Positions 1 to 7,148 are shown, numbered from the stretch's first letter. The stretch is 11,101 nt of DNA from Candidatus Thorarchaeota archaeon (GCA_016840965.1 JAEORI010000018.1:1-11101), one strand, 5' to 3'. Notes: a model not told the origin generated them from the sequence alone. Translations and numbers: made by a program.

Positions 1-678
1 CCATGGTTTGCTATACTTTGGATAGCACTCTTCTTTGGGCCCATATTTCTGACTCCAATTGTTCTATATTTTGTCTTTCGTCAGTGGAGAGTAAGCATTG
101 GTGCAGCCAAATCAGTCTGTGGAGAACGTTCAAGACTGGAAGCATTAGCTGATATCGCAATCTCAGTTGCAGCTTTTATCGGAATTATGAATAGCGTTTC
201 ATTTTGGCTTTTTTCAAATGGTTTGTCGTATCAATATTCTTTTGTCCTTCATGATCTTGGCGTATCTGGAGCACTACATACAACAGTGGCGTATGTCTCC
301 TCTGATCTACTCTTTGTTATTGCTCTAATCACTCGTATTATCGGGGATTTCTTTGAGTTTAGCAAGAAAAGAAAGTCAACTGCGACTTCTTTTACAATAG
401 TATCAAGTAGAATTCTCATCATTGGCATCTCACTTCGAGCTGGTGTAGACATTCTATCATACTATCCTGTGCTTTTTCCATATTTACTACTTCCAGGTTA
501 TCTACTTCTTGTGATCTTGATAGCTTTTCAGAGTGAAACTTCAAGTTTGAAACAAAGAGAAATGAAATCTAGAAATTCGAAAGAACATGCACAGCCACGT
601 TTTTCGAGTCGTGAGATTGTAAAAACTTCTGATACTGCCAAAGGGAAATATCAGCAAGGTCAGTTTCCTAGTAATTAG
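1..678 (+). CDS. Multi-pass membrane protein, 5' end outside window
   Basis: The reading frame is open from the first base of the window, so the protein starts upstream. The first ATG inside the window, at 187, lies in the middle of a hydrophobic segment and is unlikely to be the start. The visible 225 residues hold about five hydrophobic segments (roughly residues 3-25, 50-75, 92-112, 131-150 and 155-178). A polar, Lys/Ser/Arg-rich tail of about 45 residues follows and is probably cytoplasmic. Short basic loops (FRQWR, FSKKRKS) fit an integral membrane protein. I see no catalytic or transport motif and do not recognise the family. The next gene starts 93 bases downstream on the same strand, so co-transcription is possible but not shown. 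Confidence 0.7.
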   Translation, partial: PWFAILWIALFFGPIFLTPIVLYFVFRQWRVSIGAAKSVCGERSRLEALADIAISVAAFIGIMNSVSFWLFSNGLSYQYSFVLHDLGVSGALHTTVAYVSSDLLFVIALITRIIGDFFEFSKKRKSTATSFTIVSSRILIIGISLRAGVDILSYYPVLFPYLLLPGYLLLVILIAFQSETSSLKQREMKSRNSKEHAQPRFSSREIVKTSDTAKGKYQQGQFPSN

Positions 679-771
679 AGTTGCTCAGGTTTATTTGCCT
701 TCATGAGTATAGCTACTCGAGTGGCCATCAGCAGGGTCTAAATTGCATTCTCAGGAGTCAATGGATAGAAG

Positions 772-1737
772 ATGCAAGATGTTGTAGCAATCGCGGCATT
801 ACTAAGAGAGGTTTCATTTGGAATATTAATAGCTGGACTCTTCTACACTTTTGGAATGTTTGCTTTGGGGAGGGTTTTTTCTGCATTAGCTGAACATGGT
901 GCCGCTGAACATGATGTAGACCATGACGTTGATCATGACGTGGACCATGATGTTGACCACGATGTGGACCACGATGTGGACCATGATGTCGATCATGACA
1001 TTGATCATGATGTAGACCATGACATTGACCACGATGTTGAGCATGACTTTGATCATGGATATGATGTAGACCATGGAGTGGCAGTATACGATTTAGACCA
1101 TGATCTTGACCACGATCTAGATCATGGCGATGTAGACCACGATGTCGAGCATGATATGGACCACGATGTCGGTCATGATGCTGAACACGATGCAGAGCAT
1201 CATGTAGAACATGAACACGAAATCGATACCGAACATGATGCTCCAATAGACAAATCAGGCTTCTTCGAAGCTGAGCGAGGCGCTCCGATGGGTGTAACAA
1301 TTGGTACATCTCTCGTGACTTTTGGATTTCTAGGATCCCTTCTCTATTATGAGGGAATCATGCTCCCATTAGTGGGTAAAATAGCTATTCATGTATTTGG
1401 AGTAGCAGCAATTGTATATAGTGTTAGGACCGTTTTGAGAAAGGCATTTGTTGAGTCGGGCTTTAGAATCGAACCAAGGCATATAGTTGGACGAGAAGCT
1501 GAAGCAGTGTCAACAATAAATGATGGATTTGGCGAGGTTCGATTAGAAACTGAAACAGGACTTCGTCGCTTTCATGCACGGCCATTTCAAAAAGGAGTCA
1601 TCTTCCAGAAAGGTACTACACTCTATATTGTATCTGCTGATAGCAAGTTTGTATATGTAGATCCTCGAAAAGATGTTGCTAAGTGGTTGCAGGAGCAGAG
1701 TAAGAAGAACCCAGAAGGAAAGAAGTCAAAGGACTAG
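772..1737 (+). CDS. NfeD-like membrane protein with long Asp/His (DHDV) repeat loop
   Basis: This 321-residue protein begins with a membrane segment (about residues 12-33). A very acidic, His-rich stretch (about 41-156) follows, then two more membrane segments (about 172-193 and 198-220). The soluble C-terminal domain (about 235-295) has the alternating Gly/hydrophobic pattern of an NfeD/YuaF OB fold: G-REAEAV, GEVRLET, the HARP turn, IFQKGTTLYIV and VYVDP. NfeD proteins associate with flotillin/SPFH proteins in membrane microdomains, and a flotillin gene lies about 2.2 kb downstream on the same strand. The start is well fixed, because an in-frame TAG sits at 766-768, just before the ATG. An AGGAG is 14 bases upstream, rather far. 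The basic RTVLRK after the last helix suggests the OB domain is cytoplasmic; by alternation the repeat loop would be too (inference). The NfeD assignment rests on pattern, not a search. Confidence 0.75.
   Translation: MQDVVAIAALLREVSFGILIAGLFYTFGMFALGRVFSALAEHGAAEHDVDHDVDHDVDHDVDHDVDHDVDHDVDHDIDHDVDHDIDHDVEHDFDHGYDVDHGVAVYDLDHDLDHDLDHGDVDHDVEHDMDHDVGHDAEHDAEHHVEHEHEIDTEHDAPIDKSGFFEAERGAPMGVTIGTSLVTFGFLGSLLYYEGIMLPLVGKIAIHVFGVAAIVYSVRTVLRKAFVESGFRIEPRHIVGREAEAVSTINDGFGEVRLETETGLRRFHARPFQKGVIFQKGTTLYIVSADSKFVYVDPRKDVAKWLQEQSKKNPEGKKSKD
907..1236 (+). repeat. In-frame 12-bp tandem repeat coding (DHDV)n and degenerate Asp/Glu-His units
   Basis: Period is 12 bases (four codons), encoding mostly D-H-D-V, drifting to DHDI, EHDF, DHDL, EHDM and finally EHDA/EHHVEHEHE. 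Residues 41-156 hold 28 His and about 41 Asp. Asp (GAC/GAT), His (CAT/CAC) and Val (GTA/GTT/GTG/GTC) codons vary freely between copies while the amino acids hold. That argues for selection on the protein rather than fresh slippage. The composition suggests binding of divalent metal such as zinc, nickel or calcium; this is inference. Confidence 0.9.
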
Positions 1738-1773
1738 TCACACGCACTTGCTATTCTCCGAACATCCAATATT

Positions 1774-3714
1774 CTAGAGTGATTTCTTTCTGTAGATGAT
1801 TATGGCGATAACGATTATTCCTATCCCACTTCCACCTGCCAATAGCCAAAGAGGTATGATTAAGGGAATTGGCGCATTCTCAGGATTGAAGATAGCGACA
1901 GCAACTGACGTTGGCATATCTTCTTCTTGAATCCAAAGACCTCCAACGTAGAGAAGGTCATTGGTCCCCATCTCCACGTCAATATCACCATACACACCAC
2001 TCCAAAGGTTCATCCAATGTACACTGAGAATTGACTGATTCCACTCCTGTACGCCCATTGGATTGAATTTGAATAGAATCCAACGAACCTCAAATCTGAA
2101 TTGTTTAACTATGACATAGATATTGCCATCTTTACTAACAGTGAGACCATCAGCTAGAATCCATTCATACCAAGAGGTTCCATATTTCTTTTCAACGGAA
2201 GAGGTCCAAGCCACAGTACCATTTTTGAAGACCTTGCTGATGTAGAATCCTCCAAGTTGAGAAAAACTAAAACTCGTGATGAAGTAGTCATCTTTCATTG
2301 CGACTGTCCCAACCATATCATCATATATCCAATTGGTCAAGTTGCCACTATGACTCCATTCTGTTATTCCCCCATATAGCATCCCACGGGCGAAGATCCT
2401 ATCATCTGAGTCGACAAAAACCTCGGATTGTCCTGGTCCCATATTCTCATGAATAGTAGTCCAAAGAACCTCCCCCTCACTGTCAGTCTTCAAAATGAAT
2501 GAGTCAAAAACAGTACCTAAGTGTATATCTTCTCGACGTCTATCTCCAACGATGATTACTGATCCGTCTGAGCAGATGGCAAGCTCCCATGGAGTTTCAT
2601 CTCCACCAAGATCTATTGTGGTGTTCCATACCTTCCCACCAGCACTGTCCCATTTCACTAGAGCTATATCACGTCCTGCACCAGCCCATCCTACGGTGTA
2701 GATCTTGGAATCACGAACCGCTACTGCTGCACCCCTCATATTATCAATTGTTCTTGACCACTCAACTGAACCTAGAGGATTGAACTTCACAAGGCAATGT
2801 CTTACTGTTAGAGTTTCATAATTGCTTATTTGACCTATAACATACACTGAGTTATCATCACCAATCGCCATATCCGGTTCATTAACAGAATACTCAGCTC
2901 TCCAGTGACCAAAGCCAATAGATGGATAGGCGTCATATTCGAGGTCAACCTCACCAATGACAGTCTCAAAGTGAAGAGAAAACATTTGTAATGTCATGGA
3001 CCCATTTAGATAGGACCAGGGACCACTCTCGCCGCTTCCGTAGAACTCAATTCTAGGAGAAATGCCTATCGCTACTCTGAGTTCATCAGACGGGTCGTCC
3101 TGACCTCCACCATCGTCAATCATACCATCAAATATGTCTCGAAGAGTCAGATAATCGAAATCGAAGTTGCGTGTCTGAACATCATCCCAATTAAAACCGA
3201 GTGTGCTTCCAATCTTAATCCAGTTTCCGGAGGAATCTATTATCCAGCAGTACAATTCAACATAGTCGTCATAGAGATATTGAGTGAAGTTCCCAGTATG
3301 AGTCGAATAGAAATTTACACTCACAAGAGCATCGAGGGGGAGCTTATTGTCTGTCCACTCAACATCCTGATATACGTAGATGAAGTCATAGCAGTCAGGA
3401 AAGTCTTCACTATCTTCAGTCCTGAAGCTCAGACTTGTGTTAGCAACATGGTCAAAAGTTAAGTTGAGATAGTTCTTATCTTCCAGTCCTGTACTTGAGT
3501 GATAGATTGAAGAAAACTCTTCTGAGGTCCCATTTATGATTACAGTGGGAGTATTATCAAAATCGGGGTCCAGTATCAGTTCATTGATTGATATCTCTGA
3601 TTCTGTGTTGTTTCTTATCGGTCCAGACATTGGTGCCATTTGCATAGTGGTTAGAGGAGTTCCGGCTAATAATATAATGACAAGCATAATGGCGACTATT
3701 TTGAAAGAACCCAT
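1774..3714 (-). CDS. Surface-anchored beta-propeller-like protein
   Basis: This 646-residue protein has an N-terminal hydrophobic segment (about 4-22) that looks like a signal peptide or anchor. A beta-rich, Asp/Tyr-rich region (about 40-260) follows, then a series of repeats (about 270-610). The repeats have the pattern V/I-x-G (as in VYVIGQ, IYTVGW, VIIVGD, LYVGGL), then FIL/LVKFNP-type strands, then G-x-x-x-W. This resembles the SBBP/PQQ-type blades of beta-propellers. The C-terminus is one hydrophobic helix (about 615-641) ending YRKKSL, so the bulk should be outside the cell. Ten N-x-S/T sequons fit an archaeal glycoprotein. The start follows an in-frame TGA 12 bases upstream, with GGGAAG just before the ATG. 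The gene converges on the NfeD-like gene (36 bases apart) and is divergent from the flotillin gene. No enzyme motif is visible; ligand or adhesion role unknown. Confidence 0.8.
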   Translation of the reverse strand: MGSFKIVAIMLVIILLAGTPLTTMQMAPMSGPIRNNTESEISINELILDPDFDNTPTVIINGTSEEFSSIYHSSTGLEDKNYLNLTFDHVANTSLSFRTEDSEDFPDCYDFIYVYQDVEWTDNKLPLDALVSVNFYSTHTGNFTQYLYDDYVELYCWIIDSSGNWIKIGSTLGFNWDDVQTRNFDFDYLTLRDIFDGMIDDGGGQDDPSDELRVAIGISPRIEFYGSGESGPWSYLNGSMTLQMFSLHFETVIGEVDLEYDAYPSIGFGHWRAEYSVNEPDMAIGDDNSVYVIGQISNYETLTVRHCLVKFNPLGSVEWSRTIDNMRGAAVAVRDSKIYTVGWAGAGRDIALVKWDSAGGKVWNTTIDLGGDETPWELAICSDGSVIIVGDRRREDIHLGTVFDSFILKTDSEGEVLWTTIHENMGPGQSEVFVDSDDRIFARGMLYGGITEWSHSGNLTNWIYDDMVGTVAMKDDYFITSFSFSQLGGFYISKVFKNGTVAWTSSVEKKYGTSWYEWILADGLTVSKDGNIYVIVKQFRFEVRWILFKFNPMGVQEWNQSILSVHWMNLWSGVYGDIDVEMGTNDLLYVGGLWIQEEDMPTSVAVAIFNPENAPIPLIIPLWLLAGGSGIGIIVIAIIIYRKKSL

Positions 3715-3776
3715 CCTAACTTCCCTTCATGCTCAGAGTCGTTCCATCTAAAAAATTCACTGTTTTTCTGCGCAGG

Positions 3777-3784
3777 TTTATAAT
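3777..3784. promoter_or_regulatory. Possible TATA box shared by divergent surface-protein and flotillin genes
   Basis: TTTATAAT is the best TATA-like box in the 233-base gap between the divergent genes. TTATAA is self-complementary, so it could serve either strand. On the minus strand it would give a leader of about 40 bases for the surface protein. On the plus strand it would leave a leader of about 140 bases before the flotillin ATG, which is long for an archaeon. No transcript data; tentative. Confidence 0.3.
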
Positions 3785-3947
3785 GCCTCACGTGAAGAGT
3801 TACACAAGTGCGTTCGTAGGAAGGCCACAAACTGTCGGAGAGAGACAATTTGAGAGTGGAGTTCACAGACACTCAAGTCAGTGCAACGAAGCAAAAGGCG
3901 GAACCAACGAAGGCATGTTCACAGATGATATGTGAGAAGGATAACAG

Positions 3948-5282
3948 ATGCAAGCAAGTATAATGGACTGGTTCGCGAGTAATCCCGCAGTCTCATTAGG
4001 TCTATTGTTGATAATGGTCATACTTCTGCTAATGATATACATTAGAAAGTATGTTCGGATATTTGACCCAAACATTTTCTATGTTCACTTGAGGCGCGGT
4101 AAAGCCATCAAGCAGGGCGAGGGTGGTATGGTAATCCGAATTCCTTTCTTCGATCGCATTCTCGCAATTGATAGAACTGTTCAACAGCTAAACATCTCAG
4201 CTGAGTCGGTTCTCTCAAAAGAAAAACAGAAGATTCGATTGAGCGCTGTACTTCAGTGGCAAGCTGAAAATGCGATTGCCACCATCTATAACGTCACATG
4301 GAAAGAGATTCCAAGTCGACTAACCGCTATAATCGAGTCTGTTATACGTACAGCATGTGCACAACTATCAGTTGAATCAATTCTTGAAGAACGACAGCTA
4401 ATTATCGAGGCTATCAAGAAGGAGCTGATAGACATTGTTTCAGAATGGGGACTGAAAGTGGTTACAGTCGAATTGGTCGACGTTACAGTAGTAAATGAGT
4501 CATTCTTGAGAGATATGTCAAAGCCTCGTGAAGCCGAGATGCACCGATTAGCGCAGATAGCTCTTATCGAAGCTGATCAAACAACAGGTACTCGTGACAT
4601 TGAAAGAAGCAAGGTTCTTCGTGAACAAGAGATTGCACGTGACAAGTTGATAGGTGTACAGGAACAGTCACAGCTCAGGGATATCCAAGAAGCTGAGAAA
4701 CAGCGTGAGCAGAGTGTTCTTGAGATTGCACTTCAGAAAGATTTGATGCAAAAGAAATATGAGAAGCAACAAGCTGAGGTTGAAGCCGCAAAGGATCTTG
4801 AAGTCGCAAAACTTGGAGCTGAAGCTGAGAAACAGCGTAAGATCAAGGAAGAGGTTGAAGTCCAGGCTCAGAGGATTATGCAGGAAGCTAAGGCTGAAGC
4901 CGAGAAGATTAGCATGGTCGCTGAAGCTGAGGCTGGTCAGATTTTGAAAGTCACAAGTGCTCAAGCTGAAGGTATCAAAAAGACTCTTGAAGCTGCTCGA
5001 GATTACTCACCCCAAGCTTTCGCCAGAGACTTCCTACAAATACTACCTGAGATTTACAGACAAATAGAAATCGGAGATGTCACACTATTTGGCGGCGCTG
5101 GCGGAACAGGTGTAGAGGGAGAGGAAGGTGCGGGTGGAGCTCAAGCTTTCCAAGTGTTTGGTAATGTCTTGTTGCCGATGATGCTTATGGCACGAATGAT
5201 GGGCTTTGACTTCAAAGGCCTCATGAAAGATGCTCTAGGTGACATGGCATCCACTGACGAAGAATCAAAGAAGTCAAAATAG
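3948..5282 (+). CDS. Flotillin-like SPFH/band 7 domain protein
   Basis: This 444-residue protein has one N-terminal membrane segment (about 14-32). An SPFH/band 7 domain follows (about 37-200; e.g. GEGGMVIRIPFFDR, then the IRTACAQLSVESILEER and WGLKVVTVELVDV segments typical of the family). A long Ala/Glu/Lys/Gln coiled coil follows (about 200-350, many EAEAEK/EAKAEAEK stretches, as in flotillins). After a Gly-rich linker (381-399) comes a Met-rich hydrophobic segment (about 403-420) and an acidic/lysine tail. Flotillins oligomerise on membranes and organise microdomains. The start is supported by GAGAAGG at 3934-3940, seven bases before the ATG. Its usual partner, an NfeD-like protein, is encoded upstream at 772-1737 on the same strand but is separated by an opposite-strand gene. 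A stem-loop follows the stop codon. Length and layout are normal for the family; the substrate or cargo is unknown. Confidence 0.92.
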   Translation: MQASIMDWFASNPAVSLGLLLIMVILLLMIYIRKYVRIFDPNIFYVHLRRGKAIKQGEGGMVIRIPFFDRILAIDRTVQQLNISAESVLSKEKQKIRLSAVLQWQAENAIATIYNVTWKEIPSRLTAIIESVIRTACAQLSVESILEERQLIIEAIKKELIDIVSEWGLKVVTVELVDVTVVNESFLRDMSKPREAEMHRLAQIALIEADQTTGTRDIERSKVLREQEIARDKLIGVQEQSQLRDIQEAEKQREQSVLEIALQKDLMQKKYEKQQAEVEAAKDLEVAKLGAEAEKQRKIKEEVEVQAQRIMQEAKAEAEKISMVAEAEAGQILKVTSAQAEGIKKTLEAARDYSPQAFARDFLQILPEIYRQIEIGDVTLFGGAGGTGVEGEEGAGGAQAFQVFGNVLLPMMLMARMMGFDFKGLMKDALGDMASTDEESKKSK

Positions 5283-5283
5283 A

Positions 5284-5319
5284 GATAATCAGGGGTGTAA
5301 CATCACCCCTGTAATTATC
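5284..5319 (+). terminator. Stem-loop just after the flotillin gene
   Basis: CAGGGGTG pairs with CACCCCTG around a TAACAT loop. After a two-base bulge the stem extends with GATAAT/ATTATC, for 14 pairs in all. It begins two bases after the TAG. No T-run follows directly, so it may be a 3'-end stabiliser or a termination aid between the converging flotillin and TusA genes. Confidence 0.5.
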
Positions 5320-5321
5320 GC

Positions 5322-5348
5322 ATTGGGGCTTCCATAAGGAGCCTCAAT
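5322..5348. terminator. Second imperfect hairpin in the convergent gap
   Basis: ATTGGGGCTTCC and GGAGCCTCAAT form an imperfect stem (one bulge, one G-T pair) around ATAA. On the plus strand it is followed by a T-rich stretch (5350-5370, running into the end of the TusA gene). With the preceding hairpin it could form a two-sided terminator for the converging genes. Evidence is structural only. Confidence 0.35.
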
Positions 5349-5363
5349 GGTATTACTTTTAGC

Positions 5364-5603
5364 TTATTTTAGACGCTTGATATACCAAATTAGCTTATCG
5401 CCTTCTTCGACAAGCTCTACAATCTCATTGCCTGTCCTAGAGGACCATGCCGGAAAATCTTTTTTCGTACCAACATCTGTGGCAGTTACTTTTAAGATCT
5501 CACCAATGTTTACCTCTTGAATTTCCTTTTTGGTCTTTAGAATTGGCAATGGACATCTGAGTCCACTTGCATCAAACTCTCTTGCTACATGATGGTCTGT
5601 CAT
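5364..5603 (-). CDS. tusA: TusA/SirA-family sulfur carrier protein
   Basis: This 79-residue protein matches the TusA/SirA/YedF family in length and pattern. An N-terminal DASGLRCPLPILKTKKEI segment contains the signature CPxP (Cys17-Pro-Leu-Pro20), followed by GEILKVTATD and the DFPAW motif of the family. Cys17 is the expected persulfide-bearing residue. TusA proteins pass sulfur between proteins, for example in tRNA thiolation, molybdenum cofactor synthesis or DsrE-linked sulfur metabolism; which applies here is not visible. It is the last of three minus-strand genes, 79 bases after the flavodoxin-like gene, a gap large enough for its own promoter. GAGTGA lies just before the ATG, somewhat closer than a normal ribosome binding site. 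The symbol is by family; orthology to bacterial TusA is not implied. Confidence 0.9.
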   Translation of the reverse strand: MTDHHVAREFDASGLRCPLPILKTKKEIQEVNIGEILKVTATDVGTKKDFPAWSSRTGNEIVELVEEGDKLIWYIKRLK

Positions 5604-5682
5604 GATTCACTCGTTTCTGTTCCGATTTGTCTTCAGATTTATGCATTCCTATAGAACAATTAATGAGAACAATAAGGAGAAC

Positions 5683-6162
5683 TTACTTGCCATTTACTGG
5701 AATAGATGCAGCAAAAGCATCTACCTTCTTCTGCCAGCCTTCTTCAAGAGGTCCTTTAATCCCGAGTACGTAAACTCTCTCCTCTGCTATCTTCTTGAGT
5801 CCCTTTTTCTGCAAGATTTCTCTCATGATTGGAAGAACCTGTTGACAAGCGCCTTCTTCTATGGACACCTTCCCAGTCTTCTTGTCTGGCTGGGGTGCCA
5901 TCTCTGTGGTTAGAACAGCACATTTTGCTCCCGGAGAAAACTGAGCTTTACCTAAGAAGTTACGTATATCTCCTATTGGCTTGCCAAAGCGGCCTGGCGA
6001 GCTGAACACGTACAAGTCTGCAGGAGGGATTTCCTTTGGTTTCACCTTTTTGACATGATGGATATTAACCATAACACCTTTTGCGGCCATAAATTTACTG
6101 AATTCTTCTGCGATTTGAACGCCATTTCCGTATTTCGAAGCGTGATAATATTCTATTTTCAT
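5683..6162 (-). CDS. Flavodoxin-like protein
   Basis: This 159-residue protein has the order of a flavodoxin fold. The first strand MKIEYYHASKYGNGVQIAEE holds a phosphate-binding loop (residues 8-14, A-S-K-Y-G-N-G, compared with the usual T/S-x-T-G-N-T). A strand with DLYVFSSPGRFGKP (about 49-62) follows, matching the second FMN-contacting loop, then a strand CAVLTTEMAP (about 81-90). The loop departs from consensus where Thr is usual, so FMN binding is likely but not certain. An in-frame TGA 4-6 bases upstream of the ATG fixes the start, and GGATGTGA precedes it. The gene sits 33 bases after the acyltransferase-like gene and 79 before TusA, suggesting one transcription unit. Probable role is electron transfer or reduction in the same process as those neighbours (inference). 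Confidence 0.82.
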   Translation of the reverse strand: MKIEYYHASKYGNGVQIAEEFSKFMAAKGVMVNIHHVKKVKPKEIPPADLYVFSSPGRFGKPIGDIRNFLGKAQFSPGAKCAVLTTEMAPQPDKKTGKVSIEEGACQQVLPIMREILQKKGLKKIAEERVYVLGIKGPLEEGWQKKVDAFAASIPVNGK

Positions 6163-6195
6163 TATTCAATGTTCACATCCATATTCAGTTTATTC

Positions 6196-7029
6196 TTATT
6201 TGAGTCCAAAGCCTGATTGCATGAGCTCCGAAAGCCTAGCAAGGAATCTAGTTGCAGGAGCTCCGAGAGACACCTCCTCATCGAACATCACTGTCATGTT
6301 GAGGAATTCACCTAGCTCAGACGGACTGGCATAGTTTCTAGGTTTTGTAGAGATGCCACCCAACGCGAATACAACAGAGTGTAGACCAATTGGGATAGCC
6401 CATCCTCCACCTTTCCCAAACATACCTACTGCAGTAACAGCAACTGTGCCCATAAGGCGTTTCCTTAGAAATGGGTCCGACCTGATTTTTCTCCAGTATA
6501 TCTTCCTCAGAAACTCTGGTAATCGAGAGAAGACTCTAACTGACGCAGGAGGTTTTTCATCAGCTTCTCTTTCCCCACTTATTTCACCCTTCTGAGCTTG
6601 ACGGATTTCATCATGGATCTGTTTGAAGCTCTTCTCGTTTGCTTTCCTTACGCAGTGGGTGGTCGCGAATCTTTGTTCCCCCACTTGTCGTTCGATAATT
6701 ATTCCAACATCGACATCATTAAAGACGATCAATCTCTTCTTACCTTTCTTCATAGCTTGGACTTCTTTATGCTCACTGACAGCTTGTCCAACACACTTAA
6801 TCACCCAGCCAGTGAAGGAAAGCTTCTCACCAGTCCTAACCTCATTCTCTGAAATGTATTTTCTAGCATTAGTGACATCAATCTCAACAAGCCCATAGAT
6901 GCGGTGTTTTGGTGCAAGATTATTGAGAAGTTCAATGGGCCTCGTGGATTTTCGGATTATTTCATTATAGGAAGGAGAATCTCCCTTTTCTGTGGATTCC
7001 ACTTCTGAGTTCTGCCTTCGCGATGTCAT
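6196..7029 (-). CDS. Stand-alone E2-type acyltransferase-fold protein lacking the catalytic motif
   Basis: This 277-residue protein resembles the catalytic domain of 2-oxoacid dehydrogenase acyltransferases (E2). After a polar N-terminus come the KLSFTGWVIKCVGQAV helix (about 69-84) and NDVDVGIIIER (about 104-113). Then comes GTVAVTAVGMFG, corresponding to the usual T-(I/V)-T-N-x-G-x-F-G (about 194-205), and a C-terminal FDEEVSLGAPATRFLARL (about 249-266). No lipoyl or subunit-binding domain precedes it. In active E2 enzymes the last segment reads D-H-R-x-x-D-G, with His and Asp catalytic; here it is D250-E251-E252-V-S-L255-G256. Both catalytic positions are replaced, so normal acyl transfer is doubtful. 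Possibly a scaffold, sensor or enzyme with different chemistry. It is first in a cluster with flavodoxin-like and TusA genes. A GAGG lies 10 bases before the ATG. Family call is good; function unknown. Confidence 0.8.
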   Translation of the reverse strand: MTSRRQNSEVESTEKGDSPSYNEIIRKSTRPIELLNNLAPKHRIYGLVEIDVTNARKYISENEVRTGEKLSFTGWVIKCVGQAVSEHKEVQAMKKGKKRLIVFNDVDVGIIIERQVGEQRFATTHCVRKANEKSFKQIHDEIRQAQKGEISGEREADEKPPASVRVFSRLPEFLRKIYWRKIRSDPFLRKRLMGTVAVTAVGMFGKGGGWAIPIGLHSVVFALGGISTKPRNYASPSELGEFLNMTVMFDEEVSLGAPATRFLARLSELMQSGFGLK

Positions 7030-7066
7030 AAATAAAGAACCTCATTTTTAGATATGAGTACACATG

Positions 7067-7082
7067 AAGTGCAGAAGCACTT
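7067..7082. promoter_or_regulatory. Perfect inverted repeat in divergent promoter region
   Basis: AAGTGC and GCACTT form a perfect six-base dyad around AGAA, midway between the divergent acyltransferase-like and serine hydrolase genes. It could be an operator half-site pair or a small RNA hairpin. No regulator gene lies next to it, so the assignment is tentative. Confidence 0.3.
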
Positions 7083-7102
7083 TATCTCCTCCAAATAGAT
7101 AA

Positions 7103-7132
7103 AAAGTATACAAAGGTATATTAAAGGTATAC
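7103..7132. promoter_or_regulatory. Three phased GTATAY boxes in divergent promoter
   Basis: AAAGTATAC, AAAGGTATAT and AAAGGTATAC follow one another. Their palindromic cores GTATAC (7106), GTATAT (7116) and GTATAC (7127) start 10 and 11 bases apart, one helical turn each. The middle copy runs into TATATTAAA, a credible TATA box for the hydrolase gene at 7163. A protein bound to the boxes would therefore compete with TBP. Interpretation as an operator is inference. Confidence 0.45.
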
Positions 7133-7148
7133 ATCCGACTAACTGGTC

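Noticed and set aside
705..718. Short GAGTA/TACTC hairpin after the first gene
   Set aside because: Only five pairs and no T-run, so not convincing as a terminator.
681..893. 70-codon frame between the first two genes
   Set aside because: It overlaps the start of the NfeD-like gene in another frame, and it lacks a ribosome binding site and any recognisable pattern.
907..1236. Possible CRISPR or other spaced repeat array
   Set aside because: The 12-base units are contiguous with no spacers and stay in frame inside a coding region.
758..1309. Antisense open frame rich in His/Gly/Arg over the repeat region
   Set aside because: It is the mirror of the 12-base DHDV repeat in the real gene; the plus-strand protein has membrane segments, a fixed start and a C-terminal domain.
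3729..3935. 68-codon frame ending 12 bases before the flotillin start, possible leader peptide
   Set aside because: No ribosome binding site, no recognisable protein pattern, and its start overlaps the probable promoter of the divergent gene. Could be revisited if transcripts show a long leader.
4668..4964. Antisense frame rich in Leu/Phe/Ser
   Set aside because: It is the reverse of the Ala/Glu/Lys-rich coiled coil of the flotillin, which gives such shadows by codon composition.
5602..5913. 103-codon plus-strand frame with hydrophobic character
   Set aside because: It lies mostly antisense to the flavodoxin-like gene, whose family pattern is clear.
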